Shown here: positions 25,612 through 35,101 of the stretch, piece by piece
How the letters are laid out: the number at the start of each line of letters is the position of its first letter
How positions within the stretch are numbered: the stretch's first letter is position 1
Source: CBDBZL01 sp965213545
Lineage (GTDB): Bacteria > Pseudomonadota > Alphaproteobacteria > Sphingomonadales > Sphingomonadaceae
NCBI GenBank assembly: GCA_965213545.1
Contig: CBDBZL010000002.1
Coordinates: 868,001 to 932,000 of the forward strand
Direction of reading: 5' to 3'
DNA length: 64,000 nucleotides
The notes under the pieces: model-generated
The model's input: only the letters and a program-made list of their open reading frames with translations
The model's database searches: none
What the model was told of the DNA's origin: nothing
Made by a program: the position numbers and the translations under genes

Positions 25612-26376
25612 TCAGCGCGGGGCGGGCAGGCGCGCGGGGGCTGACCGGTTGGCCTCGAGCTGCGCAGGCGCCGGTCCATCGTCGAACCGCACGCGCACCG
25701 TCACATCGCCGAAGCCGGCCACCTGGAGCGGAATGGCCAGGTTCTGCTTGACCGCCGTCACCGCGGCCGCGCGCGCCAGGTCCATCAGCACCGGGTTGGC
25801 GGCCTGCTCCACCGCCTGACGCTCGGCGAGCCGGGTGTTGTCGCGGGTCAGCGCGTCCTGCGCCTCGCGGGTGATCCACAGTCCCTCGCGCAGATATTGC
25901 GCGCGCCCCTCGTCCAGATTGGGCTTGCCCACCTCGATCGGCGGCAGGCGCACATCGAGCGTGAGCGTCTCCTCGTCCCAGGCCAGCCGGTCGGCGGTGA
26001 CCTCGCCCAGATCGAGCCGGTAGTCAACGCGCGCCGGGATCACCGCCACCTGGCGGCTTTCGAGCAGGCCCAGGAAACGCGAGTCCTCGGCCGACACCAC
26101 CGGCGAGAGCTGCGCGCTGAACACGGTAAGCTCGTTCTGCTCCTCGAAAGCAACCAGGCTGGTGGCCAGCGGATCGCCATATTCCTCGGGGCCGAACGCT
26201 TCCCAGGCGAGCCACGCCACCGCCACCAGCAGCATGGTGATTACCACCCAGGGAAGCACGCGCAGCATGCCCCCGGTCGCATCGCCGCGCACGGGAGCGG
26301 GCGCCAGCGACGGATCGCGGGGTCGCCCCGGTGCGGGGGAGCGCGCAGGCGTGCGGATCAGGCGCGGATCGTCCAT
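25612..26376 (-). CDS. DUF4230 membrane-anchored protein
   Basis: A 254-residue protein with one membrane helix (about residues 40-60) after a basic, proline-rich cytoplasmic N-terminus. The rest is periplasmic and beta-alpha rich, ending in LAIPLQVAGFGDVTVRVRF. The pattern LLESRQVAVIPARVDYRLDLGEV (core VIPARVDYRLDL) fits DUF4230. Its start overlaps the stop of the metallo-hydrolase gene by 19 bp. Function unknown. Confidence 0.75.
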   Translation of the reverse strand: MDDPRLIRTPARSPAPGRPRDPSLAPAPVRGDATGGMLRVLPWVVITMLLVAVAWLAWEAFGPEEYGDPLATSLVAFEEQNELTVFSAQLSPVVSAEDSRFLGLLESRQVAVIPARVDYRLDLGEVTADRLAWDEETLTLDVRLPPIEVGKPNLDEGRAQYLREGLWITREAQDALTRDNTRLAERQAVEQAANPVLMDLARAAAVTAVKQNLAIPLQVAGFGDVTVRVRFDDGPAPAQLEANRSAPARLPAPR

Positions 26377-27230
26377 AGGTCACCAGAATAGGCGACCTTG
26401 CCGCGACGTTCCAGTTCGATGAGATGGGCGCGCACCGAAAGCCCCGCCGCGGGCCACAGCGCCCGGTCGATCCCGGCATACATCGCCGGCACCAGTTCAT
26501 CGATCCGCCGCGCGCCGGGCTCGAGCAGCCCGAGCACCTGGCGCTCGCGCATCCTGCGATGGCCGATGAGCTTGGTCACCAGCCGCTGCGGCTTTCCCAC
26601 CGGCGGACCATGCGCCGGGTAATAGACCCGGTCGGAGCGCCCGGCGAGCCGTTCCAGGCTGGCAATATATTCCCCCATGTCGCCATCGGGCGGGACGATC
26701 ACCGTGGTCGACCAGCCCATCACATGATCGCCGGTGAACAGCGCGCCGGTCTCCAGCAGCGCGAAGCAAAGGTGGTTGGAGGTATGGCCCGGCGTATGGA
26801 CCGCCTCCAGCGTCCAACCCTCACCGGCGATCCGCTCGCCATCGGCCAGCACGATATCGGGTGTATAGGAGGCATCGAACGGCGCTTCGGTCCCCAGCGC
26901 ATCGCCGCCCACGGCAAGCGGCGCGCAGCCGATCACCGGCGCGCCGGTTCGTTCGGCGAGCGGCGCGGCGGCGGGCGAATGGTCGCGGTGCGTATGCGTG
27001 CAGCAGATCGCGCTGACCCGCGCTTCGCCGATCGCCTGTTCCAGCGCGGCCAGGTGCGCCGCGTCCGCCGGACCGGGATCGATTACCGCCAACGCGCCGA
27101 GTCCGCCCACCAGATAGGTCTGCGTGCCGGTATAGGTGAAATGCGACGGGTTGGGCGCCAGCACGCGCGTCACCAGCGGCCCCAGAGGCTCGCTCATGCC
27201 GGTCGGCCAGGGCTTGGGAGGAGGCGCCAT
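26358..27230 (-). CDS. Metallo-beta-lactamase-fold hydrolase, LACTB2-like
   Basis: A 290-residue binuclear zinc hydrolase. It has the HxHxDH motif (CTHTHRDHS), then HTPGHTSNH, a GDH motif (TGDHVMG) and YPAHGPPV. A winged-helix-like C-terminal region follows. LACTB2-like proteins act as nucleases or thioester hydrolases; the substrate here is unknown. ATG 27230 is used; another frame extension starts at 27281. It overlaps DUF4230 downstream. Confidence 0.85.
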   Translation of the reverse strand: MAPPPKPWPTGMSEPLGPLVTRVLAPNPSHFTYTGTQTYLVGGLGALAVIDPGPADAAHLAALEQAIGEARVSAICCTHTHRDHSPAAAPLAERTGAPVIGCAPLAVGGDALGTEAPFDASYTPDIVLADGERIAGEGWTLEAVHTPGHTSNHLCFALLETGALFTGDHVMGWSTTVIVPPDGDMGEYIASLERLAGRSDRVYYPAHGPPVGKPQRLVTKLIGHRRMRERQVLGLLEPGARRIDELVPAMYAGIDRALWPAAGLSVRAHLIELERRGKVAYSGDLWTIRA

Positions 27231-27315
27231 GGGCTGGATATGGCGGCCGCAACCGCTAGTGTCGAGATGCGAGCGCGCCAAGCAGGCGATGCCACGAGGA
27301 GCGGTGGATTAGGAC

Positions 27316-28806
27316 ATGGACGAACAACGCATCCTGGTGATCGATGCGGGCACCACCTCGGTCCGCTCGCTGCTGTTCGACCGACGCGGACGTGCAGCTC
27401 ATTTCGCCCGCCGCGCGCTCAAGCAGCATTATCCACGAGCCGGCCATGTCGAGCATGATGCGAACGAGATCCTCGCCTCGGTGCTCGCTTGCATCGCCGA
27501 GACCGTCGCGGCTGCTGGTGGGTCTAAGGCCATTGCCGGGGTGGCAATCACCAACCAGCGCGAGACGGTGGTGGCCTGGGACAAGGCTACGGGAAAGCCG
27601 CTCGCCCGCGCGATCGTGTGGCAGGACAGGCGCACCGCCGCTGTCTGCGAGGCGCTCAAGGCAGAGCACGAGGATGCGGTGCGGCAGGCGACGGGTCTGG
27701 TGCTCGACCCCTATTTCTCGGGCACCAAGATGGCCTGGCTGGTGGAACACGAGCCGGCGGTTGCCGCTGCCGCCGAGGCCAAAACGCTGGCGCTGGGGAC
27801 CATCGACAGCTGGCTGATGTTCGCGCTAACCGGCGCGCATCTTACCGAGGCGGGCAATGCCAGTCGCACGCTGCTGCTGCCGCTTCAAGGCGCCAGCTGG
27901 GACCAGGCGCTGGCCGACCTGTTCGAGGTGCCGGTCGCCGCGCTTGGCGAAGTGGTCGACAGCGTGCTGCCGATCTCGAGCGCGCCCCGCTTGAAGCGCG
28001 ATATCCTGGGTGCCGAACTTCCCGTGTGCGGCATTGCCGGCGACCAGCAGGCGGCCACCATCGGACAGGATTGTCTGGTTCCGGGTCAGGCCAAGGCGAC
28101 CTACGGCACGGGCGCCTTCATCCTGGCCAATGCCGGCGACACCCCGCCCGTCTCGCACAACCGGCTGCTCTCGACGGTCCTGGTCCAGCAGCATGGCCAG
28201 CGCACTTTCGCGCTCGAAGGGGCGATGTTCGTTGCCGGAAGCCTGGTCCAGTGGCTGCGCGACGGATTGGGGATCATCGAGGATGCGCGGGAAAGCGAGA
28301 CACTGGCGCGCTCGGTCGATGACAATGGCGGGGTGGTGCTGATCCCCGCCTTCACCGGGCTGGGCGCGCCGCACTGGCTGGCCGATGTGCGCGCGGCGAT
28401 TACTGGGCTGGGCTTTGATACCACCGCTGCCCATATCGTGCGCGCCGGGCTGGAGGCGATGGCGCATCAGACGCATGACCTGGCGCACACCTTCGCTGCC
28501 GATGGCGCGGGCTGGGACAATCTTCGTGTCGATGGCGGTATGGCGGCGAACGACTGGATGGTGCAGGATATTGCCGACATCCTGGCGTTGCCCGTGCGTC
28601 GCCCCGAACTGCTCGAGACCACCGCGCTGGGCGCCGCCATGCTCGCCGCCACGGGGCTGGGCTTCTTTCCCTCGCTTGCCGACGCGGCCGAGCAAATGAC
28701 CGGCCCGGCGCGCGATTTCGCCCCGGCGATGGATACCGACATCCGCGAGGCAAGATGCGCCATGTGGGACCGCGCACTCGACACCATCGGCGCGCGCAAG
28801 CGCTGA
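27316..28806 (+). CDS. glpK: Glycerol kinase
   Basis: A FGGY-family sugar kinase, 496 residues, that makes glycerol 3-phosphate. It shows VIDAGTTSVRSLLFD at the N-terminus, TNQRETVVAWD and AIVWQDRR around the substrate site, GDQQAATIGQ and the C-terminal RVDGGMAANDWMVQ of the FGGY signature. The GDQQAA and YGTGAF blocks favour GlpK over other FGGY kinases. Residue G in GTTSVRS replaces the more usual GTTSSRA. glpF and glpD are not adjacent. Confidence 0.9.
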   Translation: MDEQRILVIDAGTTSVRSLLFDRRGRAAHFARRALKQHYPRAGHVEHDANEILASVLACIAETVAAAGGSKAIAGVAITNQRETVVAWDKATGKPLARAIVWQDRRTAAVCEALKAEHEDAVRQATGLVLDPYFSGTKMAWLVEHEPAVAAAAEAKTLALGTIDSWLMFALTGAHLTEAGNASRTLLLPLQGASWDQALADLFEVPVAALGEVVDSVLPISSAPRLKRDILGAELPVCGIAGDQQAATIGQDCLVPGQAKATYGTGAFILANAGDTPPVSHNRLLSTVLVQQHGQRTFALEGAMFVAGSLVQWLRDGLGIIEDARESETLARSVDDNGGVVLIPAFTGLGAPHWLADVRAAITGLGFDTTAAHIVRAGLEAMAHQTHDLAHTFAADGAGWDNLRVDGGMAANDWMVQDIADILALPVRRPELLETTALGAAMLAATGLGFFPSLADAAEQMTGPARDFAPAMDTDIREARCAMWDRALDTIGARKR

Positions 28807-28930
28807 TCCATCGTCCTGCGGTGACCGGACCGGGTTGTGGCGTGCGCCTTTGTGTCGGGCCGTGTCGCCTATCAAGTCCTGAGCGCTCATAAGCCCTTCG
28901 GGGGCAGCCCGCCGAAGAACGACCGGCGGT

Positions 28931-29113
28931 TCAGGCGATGATATCGGGCAACAGGTGGTCTTGAATTATCGCGATCTGGTCCTTCAGCCGCAGCTTGCGC
29001 TTCTTGAGCCGCGCCACCTGTAATTGATCGCCCCCTTCGACCGCGCTCAGCGAAGCGATCGCGGCGTCGAGATCGCGGTGCTCGGTGCGCAAAGCCTGAA
29101 GTCGCTTGTGCAT
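28931..29113 (-). CDS. DUF465 (YdcH-like) small helical protein
   Basis: A 60-residue protein made of two helices. The pattern LRTEHRDLDAAI, then VARLKKRKLRLKDQIAII, is the DUF465/YdcH signature with its basic KKRKL segment. Function unknown; these are abundant small proteins in Alphaproteobacteria. A second member, divergently encoded, starts 348 bp away. Confidence 0.85.
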   Translation of the reverse strand: MHKRLQALRTEHRDLDAAIASLSAVEGGDQLQVARLKKRKLRLKDQIAIIQDHLLPDIIA

Positions 29114-29460
29114 CTCGTCTTCGGTCACGAGGTTCGCATCCTGCCGCCATGCTGGCCCGTTGCCAGACCAGTATCGACCCTGTGTCGACACGCCGCACCC
29201 GGCTTTAGCAGCGCCCACGCCCGATGTCGCCCGCCCATGCGCCCCGTCATTTGCGCGGCGCCATTCCGCGACCCCTTCTGGTAGCGCCAACTCGCGGAAC
29301 CATCTCGCGGCAAGGGCGTCCACCCGGTCACATCGCCTTTTGCGTCGTGCGGCGGAACGTGGTTTCATGACCAGTGCGCCGCTCGTCCGCCCGGCGAGTC
29401 GCGTGGCCGGCGCCCCCGGGCAAGAGGGACGCGCGGCCAGCACACAAGGAGACGAGACGA
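29114..29460. other. Intergenic region between two divergent DUF465 genes
   Basis: No gene is supported here. The only element noted is a weak EcfG-like box on the plus strand (GGAAC at 29295-29299, 16 bp, CGTC at 29316-29319), pointing towards the second DUF465 gene; the final base deviates from consensus. Confidence 0.4.
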
Positions 29461-29616
29461 ATGGAATCCTCGCACCTCACCGCCCTCGAAGCGCGCCACA
29501 AGGGTCTGGAGACCGCCTTGCGCCAGGAGCTTGCGCGCCCGCTGCCCGATGACGCGAAGATCCAGTCGTTGAAGAAGCGCAAGCTGCAGATCAAGCAGGC
29601 GATCGCGCTCAACTAG
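29461..29616 (+). CDS. Second DUF465-like small protein
   Basis: A 51-residue protein starting MESSHLTALEARHKGLE and ending KIQSLKKRKLQIKQAIALN, which repeats the KKRKL...KQ pattern of the first DUF465 protein. An excellent AAGGAGA ribosome binding site sits 6 bases before the ATG. It is shorter than usual for the family but complete in its second helix. Confidence 0.8.
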   Translation: MESSHLTALEARHKGLETALRQELARPLPDDAKIQSLKKRKLQIKQAIALN

Positions 29617-29908
29617 CGCCGCGTCGGAGGTCCAGCGCTTGATTCGATAGGTCGACCTGGCGCGCCTCCCGGCCGCGCGTGTCGCCCGATTGCTGGCCGA
29701 TCAGCGGTTTGTCAGCGGTTGCTCGCGATGGTTCGAGCTCCCGCACGAGCGCGACAGGCCGGGTGAGTCTTTATCGTGGTGCAGACTTGCGGTCCGCACC
29801 ACCCCCCGCTCTATCCCGCGTACGCATTGCCGCCCGCAGCCGGACTGGCTCACCCCGCGCCGCCACCCCGCTTCCCCCGCTCCCGCCCATAAGGTAGGAG
29901 CATCAGCG

Positions 29909-32182
29909 ATGCCCTTTGCCACCACCGCTGCCCGCTCCATCCTCACCCAGCTGCACGAGCTGATGGCCTCCAGGGCGCATGTCCAGGCCAAGCTCAACCA
30001 GGTGACCGAGATCATCGGCGAGGCGCTGACCAGCGAGGTCTGCTCGATCTACCTGCTGCGCGAGGGAATGCTCGAGCTGTTCGCCACGCGCGGGCTGAAC
30101 CAGGAGGCGGTGCACGTCACCAGGCTGGGCATCGGTGAGGGGCTGACAGGCACCATCGCGCGCAATATCGAGACGCTCAATCTGGACGAGGCCACCTCGC
30201 ACCCCGAGTTTCAGTACCGGCCGGAGACCGGCGAGGACAAGTTCCACTCCTTTGCCGGCGTGCCCATCGTCCGCCGCGAGCGGTCGATCGGCGTCCTTAC
30301 CGTCCAGCATGTGGAGCCGCGCCGCTACGACGATATCGAGATCGAGGCGCTCCAGACCGTGGCCATGGTGCTGGCCGAGATGATCCACAATGCGGGCCTG
30401 GTCGATGGCGAGGAGATCGACCGCCTGTCCGAGGCGCATCAGGGCCAGATGGTCATCGAGGGACTGCAGCTGGTCAAGGGCCTGGCGATCGGCAGAGCGG
30501 TGCTGCACACGCCGCGCATCGTCATCGAGCAGACCGTGGCCGAGGATATCGAGGCCGAGCGCGCGCGGGTTTACCTCGCCTTCGACAAAATGCGCGAGCA
30601 GATCGACGCCATGACCGGGCAGGCCGAGTTCGGCGTGGGCGGCGAGCATGAGCAGGTGCTCGAGACCTACAAGATGTTCGCCTATGACGAGGGCTGGTCG
30701 CGGCGGATCAACGCGGCGATCGATTCCGGGCTCACCGCCGAGGCGGCGATCGAGCGGGTCCAGCAGCGCACCCGGATGCGCATGCGCGAGATCGCCGATC
30801 CGCTGCTCGCCGACCGGATGCACGACCTGGAGGATCTGGCCAACCGCCTGCTCCGGATTGTCTCGGGCCAGCTGGGCACCGCGGCCAATACCGGGCTGAA
30901 GGGCGACACCATCCTCATCGCCCGCAATCTGGGGCCGGCCGAGCTGCTCGAATATGATCGCCGGCGGCTGAAGGGCGTGGTGCTGGAACAAGGCTCGCTC
31001 ACCGCGCATGTGGTCATCGTGGCGCGCGCCATGGGCATTCCGGTGATCGGCCGCCTGCGCAACCTGCGCGGACTGGTGCGCGAGGGCGATCCGCTGCTGG
31101 TCGATGGCGATGAGGCACGGCTCACCATCCGCCCCGGCCAGGGCGTGCTCGATGCCTTCGAAGCGCGCTTTGCCAAGAGCCGCGAGAAGCAGGCGGCATG
31201 GGCCAGGCTGCGCGAGGTCGAACCCTTCACCCGCGACGGCACGCGCATCGAGGTGATGATGAATGCGGGGCTGCGGGATGATGTGGCGATGATCGGCCAG
31301 ACCGGTGCCGATGGTATCGGCCTGTTCCGCACCGAGTTCCAGTTCCTGGTCTCGGCCACGCTGCCCGCGCGCGAGCGTCAGACCCGGCTCTATCGCGACG
31401 TGCTCGATGCCGCGGGTGGCAAGCCGGTGATTTTTCGCACGGTCGATATCGGCGGCGACAAGGCGCTGCCCTACCTTCAGAACGACGCCGAAAGCGAGGA
31501 CGAGAACCCGGCCATGGGCTGGCGCGCGCTACGTCTGGCGCTCGATCGCAGCGGGCTGATGAAGGCGCAGGCGAGGGCGTTGATCGAGGCGGCGGCGGGG
31601 CGCCAGCTCAATGTGATGTTCCCGCTGGTGAGCGAACCGTGGGAGTTCGACATCGCCCGGGCGGTATTCGAGGACCAGCTCGCGTTCCTGAAACAGCAGC
31701 GTCACCAGCTGCCCAACGCCATTCGCTATGGGGTGATGCTCGAGGTGCCCTCGCTCGCCGAAATGCTCGACGTGCTGGCACCGAGGATCGATTTTCTATC
31801 GATCGGCACCAACGACCTGACCCAGTTCCTGTTCGCCGCCGATCGCTCGAACCCGCGACTGGCCGAACGCTACGACTGGCTATCCCCCGCCATCCTGCGG
31901 TTTCTCGCCCGGGTGGTGGGGCAATTGCGCGGCCATGAGGTGAAGGTGGGAGTGTGTGGCGAGATGGGCGGGCGGCGGCTCGAGGCGCTGGCCTTGCTCG
32001 GGCTGGGGATCCGGCGGTTCTCGATCACCCCGGCGGCGGTCGGGCAAATCAAGGAACTAGTGCGCCAGGTCGATCTGGCGACCATTGGCGAGGCGATGCG
32101 CCACTGGCTTGCCGCACCGCCCGTGGACCTGCGCGGCGAACTGACCCGGTGGGCACACGCGAACGAGATCGATACGGATTGA
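29909..32182 (+). CDS. ptsP: PTS phosphotransferase EI-Ntr (PtsP)
   Basis: Enzyme I of the nitrogen PTS, 757 residues. An N-terminal GAF sensor (about 1-165) is followed by the EI phosphohistidine region with SLTAHVVIVARAMGIPVIG. The PEP-binding barrel shows FRTVDIGGDK, ENPAMGWRALR, GADGIGLFRTEF and GTNDLTQFLFAADRSN. It takes phosphate from PEP and passes it to NPr and then EIIA-Ntr. In most EI the catalytic block is G-x-T-S-H; here it reads L-T-A-H, but the His is retained. ATG 29909 follows GTAGGAG. Codon use is typical of the core genome. Confidence 0.93.
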   Translation: MPFATTAARSILTQLHELMASRAHVQAKLNQVTEIIGEALTSEVCSIYLLREGMLELFATRGLNQEAVHVTRLGIGEGLTGTIARNIETLNLDEATSHPEFQYRPETGEDKFHSFAGVPIVRRERSIGVLTVQHVEPRRYDDIEIEALQTVAMVLAEMIHNAGLVDGEEIDRLSEAHQGQMVIEGLQLVKGLAIGRAVLHTPRIVIEQTVAEDIEAERARVYLAFDKMREQIDAMTGQAEFGVGGEHEQVLETYKMFAYDEGWSRRINAAIDSGLTAEAAIERVQQRTRMRMREIADPLLADRMHDLEDLANRLLRIVSGQLGTAANTGLKGDTILIARNLGPAELLEYDRRRLKGVVLEQGSLTAHVVIVARAMGIPVIGRLRNLRGLVREGDPLLVDGDEARLTIRPGQGVLDAFEARFAKSREKQAAWARLREVEPFTRDGTRIEVMMNAGLRDDVAMIGQTGADGIGLFRTEFQFLVSATLPARERQTRLYRDVLDAAGGKPVIFRTVDIGGDKALPYLQNDAESEDENPAMGWRALRLALDRSGLMKAQARALIEAAAGRQLNVMFPLVSEPWEFDIARAVFEDQLAFLKQQRHQLPNAIRYGVMLEVPSLAEMLDVLAPRIDFLSIGTNDLTQFLFAADRSNPRLAERYDWLSPAILRFLARVVGQLRGHEVKVGVCGEMGGRRLEALALLGLGIRRFSITPAAVGQIKELVRQVDLATIGEAMRHWLAAPPVDLRGELTRWAHANEIDTD

Positions 32183-32384
32183 ACCTTGCAGGCGGGCGCC
32201 AGAAATCTGATTCGACACGGACAAAATGGCGAGAACAGTCTGTTGAGACGCGGACTTTGGCGCTGTGCGTCGGGTGCCGAGCGCGGCGCGAGCAAAGCAT
32301 AACAATTGACAATAACGCGCAAGCGGCTTTCACTCTTCCGTAATCCCTTGGTGTTACAACCCAGATCAGGGCCAGAACGGACAC

Positions 32385-33581
32385 ATGACGGCAGCACGCG
32401 ATCACAACCAGACGTCAGCCGCGCCTTTACAGCGCAAGGGGGTGCGTATGCGCACGCGCAAGACCGGGGCGGTGCAGGACGGGCCAGTGCAGGGCGGGCC
32501 AGTGCAGGGCGGGGCGTCCCTAGACAGGCCGACCGGGGAAGCAGGCCGGGACGAGGGGATGTCCTCACCCATCGCGACGGACGCTTCGGATCGGTCCGAA
32601 CGCGGCAGCACCGGGGTGGACCCAATGCCCGAACCAACTTGGCGCAAGGCGGCCGCCATGCCGGGCCTGGTTGCCGGTTCCATGGCGGCCGACAGCGCAG
32701 ATCCCGTTTTGGCAACAGGCGAAGGCGACACTCCCCAGACGCGCGGCGTCGGTCCGCAACTGCGCGCCGCGCGCGAAAAGGCGGGTCTCACGCTCGCTCA
32801 GGTCGCGCGCGAGACGCGCATCTCGCGGCGATACCTAGAAAATATCGAGGCGGGTGAGTTCATCGCGCTGCCCGGACGCACCTATGCCCTCGGCTTTGCC
32901 AAGAACTATGCCAAGACGGTGGGGCTCGACCAGGGCGATGTCGCCGCAATGGTGGGTGCCGAACTCGATGCGCAGGCGCCGGCTAGGCCTGCGCGCCAGC
33001 CGGTGTTCGAGCCGGGCGATCCGGCCCGCGTGCCGTCGCGTCGGTTGGGCTTCATCTCGCTGCTTGCGGTGGTGCTGCTGCTCGCCGGCCTGTTCTTCGC
33101 CGCGCGCCTAATGTTCGCGCCCGCCGCCGAGCTTCCCTCGCTCGTCGAGCAGGAGGAGGCGCGGCAGCGTGAAGCGGCGCTGGCAGCCACCGCGCGCCAG
33201 ACGACCGGTCCGGCGCAAACCGGTCCTTCGACGCAGGACCCGGTGGTTTTCACCGCGCAGGAAGACGGTATCTGGGTCAAGTTCTACGATGCGAACGGTG
33301 CGCAGCTGATGCAAAAGCTGATGGCTGAGGGAGAGAGCTACACGGTGCCGGCCGATGTCGAGAAGCCGCAGCTATGGACCGGCCGCCCCGACGCGCTTTC
33401 CATCACCATCGGCGGCCGCGATGTCCCCCCGCTGGCGCAGGAGGATAAGGTCATGCGCGATATTTCCGTCACCGCCGATGCCTTGCTGGCACGCGGCTCG
33501 GGATCGACGCAGGATGGGGGAGGCGCTGCAGTCGACGGATCAGGGGCAAACCAGGGACCGAGCCCCGCTGGCAGCACCTAA
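32385..33581 (+). CDS. RodZ-like helix-turn-helix membrane protein
   Basis: A 398-residue protein with a helix-turn-helix (HTH_25) domain at about residues 123-190 (LRAAREKAGLTLAQVARETRISRRYLENIE, core TLAQVARETRIS). A single membrane helix lies at about 220-245 (LGFISLLAVVLLL) and a periplasmic DUF4115 domain near 290-360. RodZ links MreB to the cell wall machinery. The first 120 residues are low-complexity and include a 15-bp tandem repeat, so the true start may be an ATG or GTG farther in. It lies between ptsP and cpoB on the same strand. Confidence 0.8.
   Translation: MTAARDHNQTSAAPLQRKGVRMRTRKTGAVQDGPVQGGPVQGGASLDRPTGEAGRDEGMSSPIATDASDRSERGSTGVDPMPEPTWRKAAAMPGLVAGSMAADSADPVLATGEGDTPQTRGVGPQLRAAREKAGLTLAQVARETRISRRYLENIEAGEFIALPGRTYALGFAKNYAKTVGLDQGDVAAMVGAELDAQAPARPARQPVFEPGDPARVPSRRLGFISLLAVVLLLAGLFFAARLMFAPAAELPSLVEQEEARQREAALAATARQTTGPAQTGPSTQDPVVFTAQEDGIWVKFYDANGAQLMQKLMAEGESYTVPADVEKPQLWTGRPDALSITIGGRDVPPLAQEDKVMRDISVTADALLARGSGSTQDGGGAAVDGSGANQGPSPAGST
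32472..32516 (+). repeat. Three tandem copies of a 15-bp unit
   Basis: GTGCAGGACGGGCCA, GTGCAGGGCGGGCCA and GTGCAGGGCGGGGCG occur back to back, in frame within the 5' end of the rodZ-like gene, encoding a V-Q-D/G-G-P type repeat. It marks a disordered stretch that could vary in copy number between strains. Confidence 0.8.
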
Positions 33582-33972
33582 CGGTCGGGCCAATCGATCT
33601 CAGGCGATATTATCGACCCGGCGCTGGTGTCGGTAACGTAGACTTCCCAACCGCCAGTCGTAGATATTGGTCGAACGGCGATGCGAGCAGGGGTTGGCGG
33701 AACGCCTCCTGGCGTTGATCGTCACCTTCGCCGGACTTTAAAGCGCCGAAAGACACCGCCATGCGCTGGCTTCTACTTGCCATGCAACCAGCCTTTCGAA
33801 CAATCGGCGCACTTACGACCGGCGCCCAGAAACACGCTATCCCCATCGGGCTGTGCCCGCATGCTTGGCTTGCCCGCGCGGGACGGTTAATTCGCCGTTC
33901 CGGGGCGGACCTGCATGATCGCCCGCCTGCCTCGCGCCAATCAGGCGCAACCGCGATGTTGGAGATCAGACC
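33582..33972. other. Intergenic region before cpoB
   Basis: About 390 bp between the rodZ-like gene and cpoB/ybgF. Short frames exist on both strands but none has a recognisable protein, ribosome binding site or conserved neighbour. I see no convincing RNA, repeat or promoter. Confidence 0.5.
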
Positions 33973-34908
33973 TTGCCGATCGCACGCCTGAACCGCCCCC
34001 GCCCCCTGTTCGCCGGCGTCGCGCTGGCCGTGACGGCAGCGACCATGGCCGCTCCCCTCGCGGCGCAGGATGAGGATCGTGTGCGCCGGCTCGAGGCCGA
34101 AGTGCGCGCATTGCAGCGCGCGGTGTTCCCCGGCGGCGACCGTCGCTTCTTCGAACCCGAGATCTCCACCGCGCCCGTCGATGCCGCCCCCGTCGGCACA
34201 CCCGCGGCCGGCGCACTGACCGACATCCTTGCGCGGCTCTCGGCCATCGAGGCCCAGCTCGCCCGGCTGACCGCTGCAAGCGAGGTCAACGCCAACGCGC
34301 TAGAGGAAGTCGAACGCCGGGTGGAGACGTTGGCGAGCGCGCCGGCTATCTTAGCGCAGGATAACCCGGCGCCTGCCACCGGCATCATTCCCCTGCCGCG
34401 CGAAACGGGCGAACTGGCACCTGCGACCACTGCGCCGGGCGGGGCCGCCGCCGAGCCCTCGGGGCCAACCCCAGCCCGCCTCGCCGCGGTCAGCGCCGTC
34501 TCCAAACCCCAGACAGGCGATGCGGGCGATGACGACTATGTCTACGGCTTCCGGCTGTGGGAAGCAGGCTTTTATCCCGAGGCGCAGCAGCAGCTGGCGC
34601 TGTTCCTCGAGCGATATCCCACCCACCCGCGCGCAACTTTCGGCCGCAACCTGCTCGGACGCGCCTTCCTCGATGCGGGCAATCCCACCGTCGCGGCCAC
34701 GCATTTCCTGCAGAACTACCAGGCGGACAACACCGCCGCCCGCGCGCCCGACAGCCTGCTCTATCTGGCGGAATCGATGATCGCGCTCGATGATACCAGC
34801 CGCGCCTGCATCGCGCTGGCCGAATTTGGAGACAGCTACCCCGCGCTCGCCACCGGGCGGCTGCGCGAGCAATATGACCGCAACCGCGGCAGGGTCGATT
34901 GCAGCTAG
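33973..34908 (+). CDS. cpoB: Cell division coordinator CpoB / YbgF (Tol-Pal system)
   Basis: A periplasmic protein of 311 residues that links the Tol-Pal complex with peptidoglycan synthesis. It has a signal peptide (ending PLAAQ), an N-terminal coiled-coil trimerisation segment (DRVRRLEAEVRALQRAV) and a linker rich in Ala/Pro. C-terminal TPR repeats follow (YGFRLWEAGFYPEAQQQLALFLERYP, core GFYPEAQQQLALFL; NLLGRAFLDAGN). The start is TTG 33973; no ATG gives the signal peptide. tol and pal genes are not in the window; tilS follows. Confidence 0.88.
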   Translation: MPIARLNRPRPLFAGVALAVTAATMAAPLAAQDEDRVRRLEAEVRALQRAVFPGGDRRFFEPEISTAPVDAAPVGTPAAGALTDILARLSAIEAQLARLTAASEVNANALEEVERRVETLASAPAILAQDNPAPATGIIPLPRETGELAPATTAPGGAAAEPSGPTPARLAAVSAVSKPQTGDAGDDDYVYGFRLWEAGFYPEAQQQLALFLERYPTHPRATFGRNLLGRAFLDAGNPTVAATHFLQNYQADNTAARAPDSLLYLAESMIALDDTSRACIALAEFGDSYPALATGRLREQYDRNRGRVDCS

Positions 34909-35101
34909 AGGCGATCGGCGCGCCATCCCCGGTTGGCAAACGGGCAGAGCACGGGAGGGGTGTGATTTGGGGCGGTGCCAAGGGGCGTCCGCGATTGAGC
35001 TCCACGGTCGGGTCGAGCACCCGTCAGGGCCTGGGGCGCCAGGCGGCAGGCGCTATGGTTGCGCAGGAATGATGCATGACTGACCGCATGACCCCAAGTC
35101 G

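Noticed and set aside
33610..33890. Short frames of 69-78 codons before cpoB
   Set aside because: No ribosome binding site, family or codon pattern supports any of them.
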